NCBI RefSeq assembly: GCF_019933155.2
Contig: NZ_CP082944.1
Coordinates: forward strand, 622,001 to 686,000
Direction of reading: 5' to 3'
DNA from: Metabacillus dongyingensis
GTDB lineage: Bacteria; Bacillota; Bacilli; Bacillales; Bacillaceae
DNA: 64,000 nucleotides
Shown here: positions 27,290 through 35,918 of the stretch, in pieces
Position numbering within the stretch: position 1 is the first letter of the stretch
Layout: each line of letters starts with the position of its first letter
The notes under the pieces: model-generated
Told to the model about the DNA's origin: nothing
The model's database searches: none
The model's input: the letters and a program-made list of their open reading frames with translations, nothing else
Translations under genes and position numbers: made by a program

Positions 27290-27324
27290 AAAACCGGCTG
27301 CTTTTCACAGCCGGTTTTGCTTTT
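27290..27324 (+). terminator. Terminator after nasBC
   Basis: AAAACCGGCTG / CAGCCGGTTTT followed by GCTTTT. It separates nasBC from nasDEF. Confidence 0.8.
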
Positions 27325-27371
27325 AAAAACATACGTTTGAAAGCAATATTTTAAATTATCAAAAAAAACAA

Positions 27372-27388
27372 TGTTAGAAAACCTTACA
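27372..27388 (+). promoter_or_regulatory. TnrA box upstream of nasD
   Basis: TGTTAGAAAACCTTACA, exact match to TGTNA-N7-TNACA. A -10-like TATAGT at 27418-27423 places it about 50 bp upstream of the likely transcription start, the usual TnrA activating distance. Confidence 0.8.
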
Positions 27389-27454
27389 TAATAAGTTAAG
27401 TTTATTTCTTGCTGTGATATAGTTTAAGAAACTTTCTAGGAGGAGGAACGCCAA

Positions 27455-29866
27455 GTGAAGAAAAAGCTAATTCTTATCGGTAATGGAATGGCCGGCGTCA
27501 GAACCATTGAGGAGGTATTGAAGGTATCAGGCGAAGAGTTTGAGATTACGATTTTCGGAAGCGAACCACATCCGAATTATAATAGGATTTTACTTTCAAA
27601 GGTCTTGCAGGGAGATACAGAAGTTAAGGATATTACATTAAATGATTGGGAGTGGTACCAAGAAAATAACATTCAATTACATACGGGAGAAACGGTCATA
27701 AAAATTGATGCGGAGATGAAGACTGTTTTTTCTGACTCAGGAAGAGTCGAACGTTATGATGAGTTGATTTTAGCTACGGGATCTAATCCTTTTATTCTCC
27801 CTATTGCAGGTGCAGATAAAAAGGGTGTTACGGCTTTTCGTGATATAAGCGATACAGATGAAATGCTTGAAGCCTCCAAGAAATATAAAAAGGCTGCTGT
27901 CATCGGAGGAGGATTGCTGGGGCTGGAGGCGGCAAGGGGACTGTTAAACTTAGGTATGGATGTCTCTGTGATTCATCTAGCGCCAAGTTTGATGGAACGT
28001 CAATTGGATCCAATAGCTGGAAAGCTTTTGCAAAAAGAATTAGAAAACCAAGGGATGAAATTTCTGTTAGAAAAGCAAACTGAAGCGATAATCGGAAATG
28101 ATCGGGCTGAAGGTTTGAGGTTTAAAGATGGTACGGAAATAGAAGCTGATTTAGTCGTAATGGCAGTTGGCATCAAGCCTAATACAAAGCTTGCAAAGGA
28201 AAGCGGGCTTTCGGTAAATCGGGGAATTATCGTCAATGATTACCTGCAAACAAATATTCCTCACGTATATGCGGTAGGCGAATGTGCAGAACATGACGGA
28301 ATAGCCTACGGGTTAGTCGCACCGTTGTATGAGCAAGCGAAAGTATTAGCTAAACACATTTGCGGGAATCATACAGATCCATATAAAGGATCTGTTGTAT
28401 CTACTCAATTGAAAGTATCAGGTGTTAACGTATTTTCTGCAGGCGATTTTATAGAAGGAGAAGATAAAAAAGCGATCAAGGTTTTTGATGATCAAGATGG
28501 AATCTATAAAAAAATCGTATTGCGGGGGAATCAAATTGTCGGCGCTGTTTTATTTGGAGATACGAATGAAGGCAGCCGTCTTTTCTCGATGATTCAAAAG
28601 CAAGCCGATGTTTCAGGGACATCCAAAGTATCCATCCTTCAGCCTGCAGGCGAATTGGCTGGATCAAGCCTTGTAGAAAGCATGAGTGCTGAAGAGATGA
28701 TATGCGGATGCAATGGAGTATCAAAAGGAACCATTGTCGATGCTATTCAAAAGCAAGGATGCTCCTCAGTTGATGAAATAAAAGCTTGTACTAGTGCTTC
28801 CCGTTCATGTGGAGGCTGTAAGCCGCTGGTTGCAGAGCTATTGCAATGCACGCTTGGAGAAGATTTTGATGCCGGCTCCCAAAAAGAAGCGATTTGCAGC
28901 TGTACAGACTTATCAAGAGATGAAATCGTCGATGAAATTAAAGCCAAAGGATTATCGCATACAAAAGAGGTCATGAACGTTCTAGGATGGAATACAGAGG
29001 AGGGCTGTTCAAAATGCCGTCCAGCTCTGAACTATTATTTAGGGATGGTAAAACCGACTGAATATAAAGATGAGAGAGAATCACGTTTTGTAAACGAGCG
29101 CATGCATGCGAACATTCAGAGAGACGGAACATACTCGGTTGTACCCCGTATGTATGGCGGTGTTACAAATGCCAAAGATTTAAGGCGCATCGCAGATGTT
29201 GTAGAAAAGTATGAAATTCCGTTAGTAAAAGTAACTGGCGGACAGCGCCTGGATTTGTTTGGAGTTAAAAAAGAAGATTTGCCAGATGTATGGAAGGAGC
29301 TGGATATGCCTTCTGGTTATGCTTACGGTAAATCCCTTCGTACAGTGAAAACGTGTGTTGGGGAACAGTTCTGCCGCTTCGGCACACAAGATTCCATGTC
29401 ACTTGGTATTGCCCTTGAAAAAAAATTCGAAGGATTGCAAACTCCGCATAAAGTAAAAATGGCCGTTTCTGCCTGCCCTAGAAGCTGTGCAGAATCTGGA
29501 TTCAAGGATATTGGATATATTGGCATTGAAGGCGGATGGGAACTCTATGTAGGAGGAAATGGCGGAACGCACGTACGCGGCGGAGACTTGCTGTTCAAAG
29601 TAAAAACGGAAGCAGAAGTGATGGAAATCACAGGTGCATATTTGCAATATTACCGGGAAACGGCAAACTATTTAGAGCGTACCTCCGCATGGATAGAGCG
29701 GGTTGGATTGACTCATGTTCAATCTGTTTTGGAAGATAAGGAAACATGTAAAAAGCTTAATGACCGAATGAATGAAGCTCTATCTGTCTATAAGGACCCT
29801 TGGAAAGAAATTGTAAATAATGATAAAACAAAAAAAGAATTGTTTGAGAATGTCGTTATGTCTTAA
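27455..29866 (+). CDS. nasD: NADH nitrite reductase large subunit NasD
   Basis: 803-aa assimilatory nitrite reductase reducing nitrite to ammonium. NADH/FAD domain ([33 protein letters not shown]), BFD-type [2Fe-2S] segments ([11 protein letters not shown]...[22 protein letters not shown]), then the siroheme/[4Fe-4S] domain with TCVGEQFC (Cys633, 639) and SACPRSC (Cys673, 677) intact. It is a full-length paralogue of NasB with the same spacing. GTG start after AGGAGG. First gene of nasD-nasE-nasF with its own TnrA-type promoter. Confidence 0.93.
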   Translation: MKKKLILIGNGMAGVRTIEEVLKVSGEEFEITIFGSEPHPNYNRILLSKVLQGDTEVKDITLNDWEWYQENNIQLHTGETVIKIDAEMKTVFSDSGRVERYDELILATGSNPFILPIAGADKKGVTAFRDISDTDEMLEASKKYKKAAVIGGGLLGLEAARGLLNLGMDVSVIHLAPSLMERQLDPIAGKLLQKELENQGMKFLLEKQTEAIIGNDRAEGLRFKDGTEIEADLVVMAVGIKPNTKLAKESGLSVNRGIIVNDYLQTNIPHVYAVGECAEHDGIAYGLVAPLYEQAKVLAKHICGNHTDPYKGSVVSTQLKVSGVNVFSAGDFIEGEDKKAIKVFDDQDGIYKKIVLRGNQIVGAVLFGDTNEGSRLFSMIQKQADVSGTSKVSILQPAGELAGSSLVESMSAEEMICGCNGVSKGTIVDAIQKQGCSSVDEIKACTSASRSCGGCKPLVAELLQCTLGEDFDAGSQKEAICSCTDLSRDEIVDEIKAKGLSHTKEVMNVLGWNTEEGCSKCRPALNYYLGMVKPTEYKDERESRFVNERMHANIQRDGTYSVVPRMYGGVTNAKDLRRIADVVEKYEIPLVKVTGGQRLDLFGVKKEDLPDVWKELDMPSGYAYGKSLRTVKTCVGEQFCRFGTQDSMSLGIALEKKFEGLQTPHKVKMAVSACPRSCAESGFKDIGYIGIEGGWELYVGGNGGTHVRGGDLLFKVKTEAEVMEITGAYLQYYRETANYLERTSAWIERVGLTHVQSVLEDKETCKKLNDRMNEALSVYKDPWKEIVNNDKTKKELFENVVMS

Positions 29867-29901
29867 TACAGCGGTCTGCAATGAAAAGGGGGAAATCATT
29901 C

Positions 29902-30222
29902 ATGGTAAATAATAGTTTAATAAAAGTGCTGGTTTGTGCTGCTGATGAACTTCCAGAACGTTTAGGAAAAACGGTTCGTGTTGAAGGAAATGAGGTTGCG
30001 GTATTCAGATTATCTGATGGAAGAGTTCGTGCTGTCGAAAACCGCTGTCCTCATAAAGGCGGGGTGCTCACAGAAGGAATTGTCAGCGGTGAATATGTCT
30101 ATTGCCCAATGCATGACTGGAAGATCTGTTTAGATGATGGCATGGTCCAGGATCCAGATAATGGCTGTGTAAAAACATATGAAACGATAATAGATGATAA
30201 TGATATTTATCTTCTTTTGTAG
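29902..30222 (+). CDS. nasE: Nitrite reductase small subunit NasE (Rieske)
   Basis: 106-aa Rieske-type protein partnering NasD. Cluster ligands are in CPHKGG (Cys-x-His) and CPMHDWKI (Cys-x2-His). Same length as B. subtilis NasE. ATG 29902 is chosen because GGGGG lies 9 nt upstream; the earlier ATG at 29881 has none. It starts 35 bp after nasD. Confidence 0.9.
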   Translation: MVNNSLIKVLVCAADELPERLGKTVRVEGNEVAVFRLSDGRVRAVENRCPHKGGVLTEGIVSGEYVYCPMHDWKICLDDGMVQDPDNGCVKTYETIIDDNDIYLLL

Positions 30223-30295
30223 AATGGGATCCGGTCAATGTAAATAGTATGGAGTCCAGAATCAGTTAGATACTTCTCAGAGCTGGAGGAAAAGG

Positions 30296-31066
30296 ATGAA
30301 AAAAGGAAAAGTCTATATTGTTGGAGCTGGACCTGGTGACCCGGAATTAATTACCCTCAAAGCTGTGAAATGTCTTGCAGCAGCAGATGTCATCCTGTAC
30401 GACCGTTTAGTCAATCCTGTCTTGCTGGATCATGCAAAGGAAGAAGCTGAGTTCATATACTGTGGTAAAATTCCGGGAAACCACTGTGTTCCACAAGAGG
30501 TTATTCAGAAATTGCTCATTGAAAAATCTCTTGAAGGGAAAACAGTTGTGCGATTAAAAGGCGGAGATCCATTCATCTTCGGGCGGGGTGGAGAAGAGGC
30601 AGAAGCGCTCGCCCGACTTGGCATTGCTTTTGAAATTGTGCCTGGCATAACAGCAGGAATAGCAGCGCCTGCGTATGCAGGCATTCCTGTTACCCACAGG
30701 GAGTATGGAGGTTCCTTTGCTTTTGTCACAGGTCACTGTACGACAGGTAAACCCGATAACATCCGATGGGAGTATTTAGCTAAAGGGGTTGACACGATAT
30801 CCATTTACATGGGGATAAAAAATCTTCCTTATATATGCAGCCAGCTTCAATCTTGCGGTAAAAATCCCCAAACTCCAATAGCAGTAATCGAACAAGGCAC
30901 GACAATGAATCAGCGGATTGTAACAGGGACTCTCGAAACAATCGTTGAAACAGTTAAAAGTGAAGCAGTCACAAATCCGGCCATGATTATTATAGGGGAA
31001 GTTGTTAATTTGTCGCAGCGTTTATCTTGGTTTTCACCAAGAAAAAGAGAGAAGGTATTCATATAA
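30296..31066 (+). CDS. nasF: Uroporphyrinogen-III C-methyltransferase NasF
   Basis: 256-aa SUMT making precorrin-2 from uroporphyrinogen III, the first step to siroheme for NasD. Signature VGAGPGDPELITLKA at the N-terminus and VVRLKGGDPFIFGRGGEE near 85-100, with PGITAGIAAPAYAGIPVTHR. No fused uroporphyrinogen-III synthase or CysG domain; sirohaem dehydrogenation/chelation must be encoded elsewhere. GGAGG lies 6 nt before ATG. Last gene of nasDEF. Confidence 0.92.
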   Translation: MKKGKVYIVGAGPGDPELITLKAVKCLAAADVILYDRLVNPVLLDHAKEEAEFIYCGKIPGNHCVPQEVIQKLLIEKSLEGKTVVRLKGGDPFIFGRGGEEAEALARLGIAFEIVPGITAGIAAPAYAGIPVTHREYGGSFAFVTGHCTTGKPDNIRWEYLAKGVDTISIYMGIKNLPYICSQLQSCGKNPQTPIAVIEQGTTMNQRIVTGTLETIVETVKSEAVTNPAMIIIGEVVNLSQRLSWFSPRKREKVFI

Positions 31067-31130
31067 AACGGCAGCAGCTAATCAATATAAAAACGCTTAG
31101 GGAAATACCTAAGAGGTTCCGTTTTAGGAG

Positions 31131-31169
31131 AGCAGGCTAATTCGCAAGCGAATTAGACCTGCTATTTTT
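31131..31169 (+). terminator. Terminator of nasDEF
   Basis: AGCAGG-CTAATTCGC / GCGAATTAG-A-CCTGCT, then ATTTTTG. Confidence 0.85.
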
Positions 31170-31413
31170 GTTGCAGTATTATGATTTTCACCGATTATGA
31201 CCACTCAATTAGCTAGCGGGCAATAGTTATTGTCCAGCGAAATTTTTGTGTTAGTGTGCTATTCAACCTGTAAAACGATCCTTCTTTCTATTACGCAGTT
31301 TATTCCCAAACGTTTAATGGGATATTATTATAAATATGGGTTATTCGATTAAACGGCAGGTTAGTTGAATAATGACAAATAATTTACTCATGAATGAGTG
31401 TTGTAAGACAAGC

Positions 31414-31444
31414 AAAACCCCTTCAGATACATTTGAAGGGGTTT
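31414..31444 (-). terminator. Terminator of the DMT transporter gene
   Basis: AAAACCCCTTCA / TGAAGGGGTTT, read on the minus strand. Confidence 0.7.
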
Positions 31445-31451
31445 CTAAATA

Positions 31452-32327
31452 CTATTTTTTCTCGTTGATAACGAATAAAACACCTGTGAGAATCAGGATA
31501 GAACCGATCCAAAACGTTACACCTATGTTCTCTCCCAGAATAAGCCATCCAAGTAATGTTCCAACCACGGGTTGAAAGAAGAAAAATATTCCTCCACTTG
31601 AGGCGTTAAGCATTTGTAATCCGCGATTCCAGAGTAGAAATCCGCCTGCTGTTGAAACAATACCCAAATATAAGAGTCCTCCCCAAATAGTCGGGTGAGT
31701 CAGTTCAGAGATATTAATTTCGTGTAACCGCGGCAAAACGAAAGGAGTCAACACGATTAGGGCTACTAAGATGGAATAGGTGGTTACCACAATTTGTGGA
31801 TAATCACTTGGCAAAAGCTTTACAAGTACAGACATGAGTGCCCATGTTAATGCTGCAATAAGCAGTGCAATACCTCCAAGTGTGCCGGACATATTAACAT
31901 CACCAATTCCGACAATGAGAAGTACTCCAATTGTCGCTAAACAAACGGAGATCCCCTTTTTTAACGTCAACCGTTCTTTAAGGATTAAGCGAGCAAAAAT
32001 AACCATAAATGCTGGCGTTGAAGAAGTTATAATGGCTCCCATTTGTGCTGTGGAAAGCATTGTACCAGTTTCCTGAGCAACAATTGAAATGGTATTGCCA
32101 ATGACCCCAATAGCTGCGATTAATAAGAAATAACGTTTCTCAATTCGCCAGTTTTGTCGTGTTATCAAGCCGATAACGAGAAGTGCAGCAATTGCCACTA
32201 AATATCGCATCCACACAAGTTCTAGTGGAGGTATGACCGATACTACAATTTTAACAACAACGTACATACCGCCCCAGATACTGGAAGCTAAAGTTAAATA
32301 TAAAGAACCTAATAAGGTGTTTTTCAT
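31452..32327 (-). CDS. EamA/DMT-family transporter
   Basis: 291-aa protein with ten predicted helices in two EamA repeats (first begins LTLASSIWGGMYVVVKIV; second about 145-285, with GGFLLWNRGLQML and PVVGTLLGWLILGENIG). The family exports amino acids or other metabolites; substrate unknown. GGAGGG lies 7 nt before the ATG. It interrupts the nas block without any evident pathway link. Confidence 0.85.
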   Translation of the reverse strand: MKNTLLGSLYLTLASSIWGGMYVVVKIVVSVIPPLELVWMRYLVAIAALLVIGLITRQNWRIEKRYFLLIAAIGVIGNTISIVAQETGTMLSTAQMGAIITSSTPAFMVIFARLILKERLTLKKGISVCLATIGVLLIVGIGDVNMSGTLGGIALLIAALTWALMSVLVKLLPSDYPQIVVTTYSILVALIVLTPFVLPRLHEINISELTHPTIWGGLLYLGIVSTAGGFLLWNRGLQMLNASSGGIFFFFQPVVGTLLGWLILGENIGVTFWIGSILILTGVLFVINEKK

Positions 32328-32701
32328 TTTTTATACCCTCCGTTTTTTAATTAGGTCGAAAATGCCCCTAACGGAGAGATGTAGTCACTTTCCCTCCACT
32401 AAGAGCAGAAGTGTGCTACTGGTACATCGTTTTCAAATAATGGAGTCCAATACATATGTTCACCCCTAGTCCATTTTTTTCTACCTGCAATTATATGTAT
32501 TTTATTATAGCAAAGAATATTATGCATGCGTTATCAGGCTTAATAGGAAATTACTATACTAAGAGCAGATTGTAAAAGGAGTGTACAAAGCAGGGTGCGT
32601 TAGTTAAAGACAAATTGTGGGTTGAGCAATTTAGGACTGAGGCCATATTGTAGTTATTCTATTAAAGGGGGGATAATGGAGTAAGATTTGAATACGGATC
32701 A

Positions 32702-32731
32702 AAAAGCCCAGTCCTAAAGGGACTGGGTTTT
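32702..32731. terminator. Hairpin with flanking A/T runs
   Basis: CCCAGTCC TAAAG GGACTGGG with A-run before and TTTT after. Confidence 0.7.
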
Positions 32732-32737
32732 AGTATG

Positions 32738-32761
32738 CAAAAAACACCGCTAAAAGCGGTG
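32738..32761 (-). terminator. Terminator of nasA
   Basis: On the minus strand, CACCGC TTTTA GCGGTG followed by TTTTTT. Confidence 0.75.
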
Positions 32762-32865
32762 CGAGATTTTAAGCTTTTCCCCTGTAAACGGACCCTTAGA
32801 AAATATCTAAGTGTTTTTTTGATTTTCACCTAAATTCTACTATAGAAGAATATGCGTAATTAAAG

Positions 32866-34071
32866 CTAAATTTTGACTGACTTCTTACTGATAATCCACG
32901 TCTTTCTCCACGAAAACTGTGCTGATATTAAGATCGTCAATGCGGCAATTCCAACTACAGAAAAAACGGCAAATCCAGCATCATATGTGCCCGTAATTTG
33001 TTTTAAAGTACCAAGTATGTTTGGTACAAGAAATCCTCCTACACCGCCAGCTGCCCCTACAATTCCGGTAATAAAACCAATTTCTTCGGGAAATCGCTGT
33101 GGAACTAACTGAAAGACAGCTCCGTTACCCATACCAAGGAACAGCATGCCGAGAAACAGCAGAACCGTAACGGCAGTAAAAGATGATAGAACACTAACTC
33201 CAAGCATACTGATCGCAACGCCAACAAACAAGAACAATAGAAGTTTAACTCCGCCTATCTTGTCTGCGATAAATCCTCCAACTGGACGAAAGAAACTGCC
33301 TGCGATGACACATAATGTTACAAAGTCACCTGCTCTAACCCTGGTTAACCCGTATTCATCCACAAAATAGATGCTCAAAAAGCTGGTAAACCCTATAAAA
33401 CCTCCGAAGGTTACACTATATAGCAGGCAGAAATACCAAGTATCCTTCATTTTAAATACATTAAAATATTCTTTGACTGGTTTAGCAGCAGGCTGTGATG
33501 GAGCGTCCTTTGCGATTAATAGATAAATGACGAAAACGATAGATAAAGGGATTAAGGCTAATCCCATTACATTATGCCAGCCAATTGATTCTGCAAGACG
33601 CGGTCCAAATAATGTTGCAAAAAGTGTACCGCTATTTCCTGCTCCAGCTATCCCCATGGCAAGGCCCTGCAAGTGGGGAGGATACCAGCGGCTGGCCATA
33701 GGAAGAGCAGCAGCAAAGCTTGCACCTGCAACTCCAAGCAAGATTCCAATCATATAAAGTTCTGCTAAACTTTCTCCTAATAACCATCCCCACAAAAGGG
33801 GAATCATTGTAACCAGCATACCGCCGATTGCTGTTTTCCGAGGGCCGATACGGTCTGTCAGAATACCTAAAATGAGCCGGAATAACGATCCTCCTAAAAT
33901 TGGAATGGCCACAATCAATCCTTTTTCAGCTGGTGAAAGTCCAAAATCCTTTGTAATATAAACCCCTAATGCCCCTAATAAAACCCAAATCATAAAACTG
34001 ACATCAAAATAAAGAAATGATGCAAAGAGGGAAGGGGCATGACCGCTTTTTCTCAAGTCATTTAATTTCAT
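32866..34071 (-). CDS. nasA: Nitrate transporter NasA (NarK-type MFS)
   Basis: 401-aa major facilitator of the nitrate/nitrite porter family. Family features: [18 protein letters not shown] in helix 1, the loop [16 protein letters not shown], and the Gly-rich nitrate signature [37 protein letters not shown], repeated in the second half as [35 protein letters not shown]. It imports nitrate for NasC. ATG 34071 gives 8-nt spacing from AGGAG (ATG 34077 only 2). A TnrA box lies 75 bp upstream. It is on the opposite strand from nasB-F. Confidence 0.92.
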   Translation of the reverse strand: MKLNDLRKSGHAPSLFASFLYFDVSFMIWVLLGALGVYITKDFGLSPAEKGLIVAIPILGGSLFRLILGILTDRIGPRKTAIGGMLVTMIPLLWGWLLGESLAELYMIGILLGVAGASFAAALPMASRWYPPHLQGLAMGIAGAGNSGTLFATLFGPRLAESIGWHNVMGLALIPLSIVFVIYLLIAKDAPSQPAAKPVKEYFNVFKMKDTWYFCLLYSVTFGGFIGFTSFLSIYFVDEYGLTRVRAGDFVTLCVIAGSFFRPVGGFIADKIGGVKLLLFLFVGVAISMLGVSVLSSFTAVTVLLFLGMLFLGMGNGAVFQLVPQRFPEEIGFITGIVGAAGGVGGFLVPNILGTLKQITGTYDAGFAVFSVVGIAALTILISAQFSWRKTWIISKKSVKI

Positions 34072-34145
34072 TATCATCTCTCCTAATTTAATTTTTTTAA
34101 ATATTCACTTATTCTACTATTAGTGAATGGAGATTTCTTTATTCG

Positions 34146-34162
34146 TGTAAGGAAACATGACA
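34146..34162 (-). promoter_or_regulatory. TnrA box upstream of nasA
   Basis: TGTAAGGAAACATGACA matches TGTNA-N7-TNACA. With the minus-strand -10 TAGAAT (34111-34116) the box centre is about 50 bp upstream of the expected transcription start. Confidence 0.8.
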
Positions 34163-34188
34163 TACTTTTAGTTGGAGATGCTATTAAT

Positions 34189-34220
34189 AAAAAAAGAGCT
34201 GCCTGCTGGCAGCTCTTTTT
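34189..34220. terminator. Isolated terminator hairpin
   Basis: AAAAAGAGCTGCC TGCT GGCAGCTCTTTTT. No gene ends next to it on the plus strand, so it insulates the DnaA-box region from nasA. Confidence 0.7.
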
Positions 34221-34301
34221 CAGATATCATGATGACAATCATTGATGTATAGTTAAAATTTGTAAAATCCCCAAAAAATATACGAATATCCACTAAAATA
34301 T

Positions 34302-34486
34302 TTATCCACAATGAAAACCCATAAAATTTAAAGGGTCCACAAATTTATACACATTATTCACAGTTTAAATAGAGGTTGTCCACAATATTACTAAAAAATC
34401 TGACAATTTTACATTCAATCATATTAATATGTGTCTAATTTATATTATCCACAAAATTCACATAGGTGTTGATAACATTATCCACA
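34302..34486. other. DnaA-box cluster
   Basis: Within 185 bp there are three perfect TTATCCACA boxes (34302-34310, 34445-34453, 34478-34486), TTATACACA (34345-34353), TTATTCACA (34354-34362), TTGTCCACA (34376-34384), and a reverse TTATCAACA (34467-34475). All but the last point the same way. A weaker ATATCCACT precedes at 34286-34294. The stretch is AT-rich and gene-free, between terminators at 34189-34220 and 34508-34539. dnaA, dnaN and oriC genes are absent, so it is more likely a titration or accessory site than the origin. Confidence 0.75.
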
Positions 34487-34507
34487 GATTATCTAAGAGA
34501 AATAATA

Positions 34508-34539
34508 AAAAGGAGAGCGCATTAAGCACTCTCCTTTTT
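34508..34539 (-). terminator. Terminator of yfhD
   Basis: AAAAAGGAGAG / CTCTCCTTTTT with an internal GC pair. Confidence 0.75.
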
Positions 34540-34557
34540 GTATCGTATATAAATCGT

Positions 34558-34740
34558 TTATTTTCCCTGACGCTCATCTGCAGCTTTAGCTCTTGCTTGA
34601 GCTGTTTTATCTGCCTGATCTGCGAGTTCAGCCGAATATTCTTCATAAACTCCATCAGATTCTTTTTTAAGATTTTTTGGAACTTGTGCTAAATCATTTT
34701 TGCTTTTGCTTCTAGAATGCTGACTGTTTGCTCTGCCCAT
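34558..34740 (-). CDS. yfhD: YfhD-family small protein
   Basis: 60-aa hydrophilic, charged protein: MGRANSQHSRSKSKNDLAQ start, then VEYSAELADQADKTAQARAKAADER-like end (SAELADQADKTAQARAKA). It matches the YfhD family of Bacillus, function unknown, possibly spore-associated. GGGGGGC precedes the ATG. It follows the yfhE-like gene by 83 bp on the same strand. Confidence 0.8.
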   Translation of the reverse strand: MGRANSQHSRSKSKNDLAQVPKNLKKESDGVYEEYSAELADQADKTAQARAKAADERQGK

Positions 34741-34823
34741 TTTTTAGCCCCCCTGAAGTTAGCTTGAACATTCATATGTTCATTGCTTAGTTTTATCTCA
34801 ACTGGAGGATGGTATGCTGGCAG

Positions 34824-34952
34824 TTAATGACTTGATTTGCTGTTTATGTATCCGCCTGCACGGTCAGCCATTTTAAATGCTCTTGAATAGGTTACTTCCT
34901 GTGCACCGCTTAAAGAATTGCGGGTTTTTTCGCGTTTTCTTTTATCAGCCAT
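34824..34952 (-). CDS. yfhE: YfhE-family small protein
   Basis: 42-aa basic protein, MADKRKREKTRNSLSGAQEV start and AFKMADRAGGY near the end, as in the short YfhE family. AAAGGGTGA is 5 nt before the ATG. The neighbour yfhD supports the call, because the two are adjacent in B. subtilis. Function unknown. Confidence 0.75.
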   Translation of the reverse strand: MADKRKREKTRNSLSGAQEVTYSRAFKMADRAGGYINSKSSH

Positions 34953-35016
34953 TTCGTTCACCCTTTCTTTTATGTGTCAGCACTATTTTTGTCATCTTTC
35001 ATGAATCTCATACAAA

Positions 35017-35046
35017 AAAACCTGCTCAAGAAGATAAGCAGGTTTT
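35017..35046 (-). terminator. Terminator of the GNAT gene
   Basis: AAAACCTGCT / AGCAGGTTTT, 6 bp after the stop on the minus strand. Confidence 0.75.
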
Positions 35047-35052
35047 GTATCA

Positions 35053-35610
35053 TTATGCTTCTTTAAGATGCTGTTCCCCGGTTTCAGCGGCAGTACGCAT
35101 CGTATAGAAGGTATATAGGTCTTTTGAAATTTCGTATAAGTTATAAATATCCTCGCCCTGATTGATTTCGTCGAGAAGAGGCTTTCTTGTTTCATTGGCA
35201 TTTACGACATAAGGCAGCTTTTCAGCGGCTTTTGTTGAGCGAATGTTTTTCTTTCTGATGCGGAGAAAAATCCGTTCAATGTCAAGGTCAAAAAAGAGTT
35301 CATTGAAAAAAGCATCTTTAGCAGCCTGGTTATAGCCTTTTCCGTGAAATGGCTTCCCCAGCCATGTACCAAGAAACCCCGCATTGTCCTGAACATCAAA
35401 TAAACTGATCGTTCCGATTGGAGAGCCCCATTCATCGAGAATGGTACGTGAAATCAATTCCCCGCGCTCTTCTGCTTCAATCGTTTGTTTGGTTAAAAAT
35501 AGATATTCATCAATTGATGCAGCTTTGTGGCGCACAAAAGGGAAGACATCAGGGTGAACCATTTGATCATAGAGCGGCTGACTGTCTTGAATATCACGTT
35601 TTTTTAGCAT
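35053..35610 (-). CDS. GNAT-family N-acetyltransferase
   Basis: 185-aa acetyltransferase of the RimJ/RimL-like group. Acetyl-CoA region LGTWLGKPFHGKGYNQAAKDAFF (about 103-125) and IERIFLRIRKKNIRSTKAAEKL follow the family pattern. The substrate is not predictable. GGAGG lies 8 nt before the ATG. It has a long (about 195 nt) structured leader upstream. Confidence 0.85.
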   Translation of the reverse strand: MLKKRDIQDSQPLYDQMVHPDVFPFVRHKAASIDEYLFLTKQTIEAEERGELISRTILDEWGSPIGTISLFDVQDNAGFLGTWLGKPFHGKGYNQAAKDAFFNELFFDLDIERIFLRIRKKNIRSTKAAEKLPYVVNANETRKPLLDEINQGEDIYNLYEISKDLYTFYTMRTAAETGEQHLKEA

Positions 35611-35806
35611 CTGCTATCCCTCCAACCAGAGGGCAGACTTACAGACTTGTCGTGTTGAAGTCCCACCCTCGAAATTTTTTAAATTAGATAAAAAAATTTC
35701 GGGGTGGGAATCGAACCCACTAGGACCAGTTTACTGGTGGCGCACCATTTGCCTTCCCACGCATTTGCATCATTCGGTTTTTAGTAATTATTTTATTACT
35801 CTATCC
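35611..35806 (-). ncRNA. Candidate structured leader RNA upstream of the GNAT gene
   Basis: From a -10-like TATGAT (35813-35818, minus strand) the leader would run about 195 nt. It contains GTGGGAA near 35757, hairpins TGGTG-CGC-CACCA and ACCAG-TAAA-CTGGT sharing ACCA, GTGGG-TTCGATT-CCCAC (identical in form to a tRNA T-arm, near 35721-35705), a U-run, then a 19-20 bp stem pairing 35691-35709 with 35661-35680. The sequence TTCCCAC can pair with three different upstream or downstream partners, as expected of an attenuator. It is not a tRNA: no 7-bp acceptor partner and a 4-nt loop where an anticodon loop should be. Confidence 0.5.
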
Positions 35807-35918
35807 TCTCGTATCATACTCGATTTTTTTTCAAAATGAAACTATTTTTTTGTTATTTTTTTATGAATTTAAGTACATTTTTTCATGCGGGAAAATGCGT
35901 ATATTTCAAGAGGAAAAT

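Larger units (their letters stand above)
31067..31451. other. Spacer between nasF and the convergent exporter gene
   Basis: Holds a small hairpin (CTTAGG/CCTAAG, 31096-31113), the nasF terminator (31131-31169), a near-palindrome GGGCAATAGTTATTGTCC (31218-31235) and the exporter terminator. No credible gene seen. Confidence 0.6.
32328..32865. other. Spacer with exporter leader and nasA terminators
   Basis: The first 150 bp form the minus-strand leader of the exporter, with a possible 18-codon reading frame (MYWTPLFENDVPVAHFCS) starting near 32457. Around 32580-32670 the plus strand reads GGTGCGTTAGTTAAAGAC and similar, which looks like a decayed fragment but I cannot identify it. Two hairpins follow (32702-32731 and 32738-32761). 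Confidence 0.5.

Noticed and set aside
22710-29866. nasB and nasD as a recent tandem duplication or assembly error
   Set aside because: The two are colinear but differ throughout, and nasB has the role-specific loss of a Cys ligand; both belong to the normal nas gene set.
31372-31575. Plus-strand open frame over the exporter terminator
   Set aside because: It reads through the terminator and antisense to the exporter; no ribosome site.
34286-34486. Chromosomal origin of replication
   Set aside because: DnaA boxes are present, but dnaA, dnaN, rpmH and an evident unwinding element with typical neighbours are absent.
35690-35765. tRNA gene on the minus strand
   Set aside because: GTGGGTTCGATTCCCAC is a perfect T-arm form, but there is no matching 7-bp acceptor stem and the upstream stem has a 4-nt loop, not a 7-nt anticodon loop.
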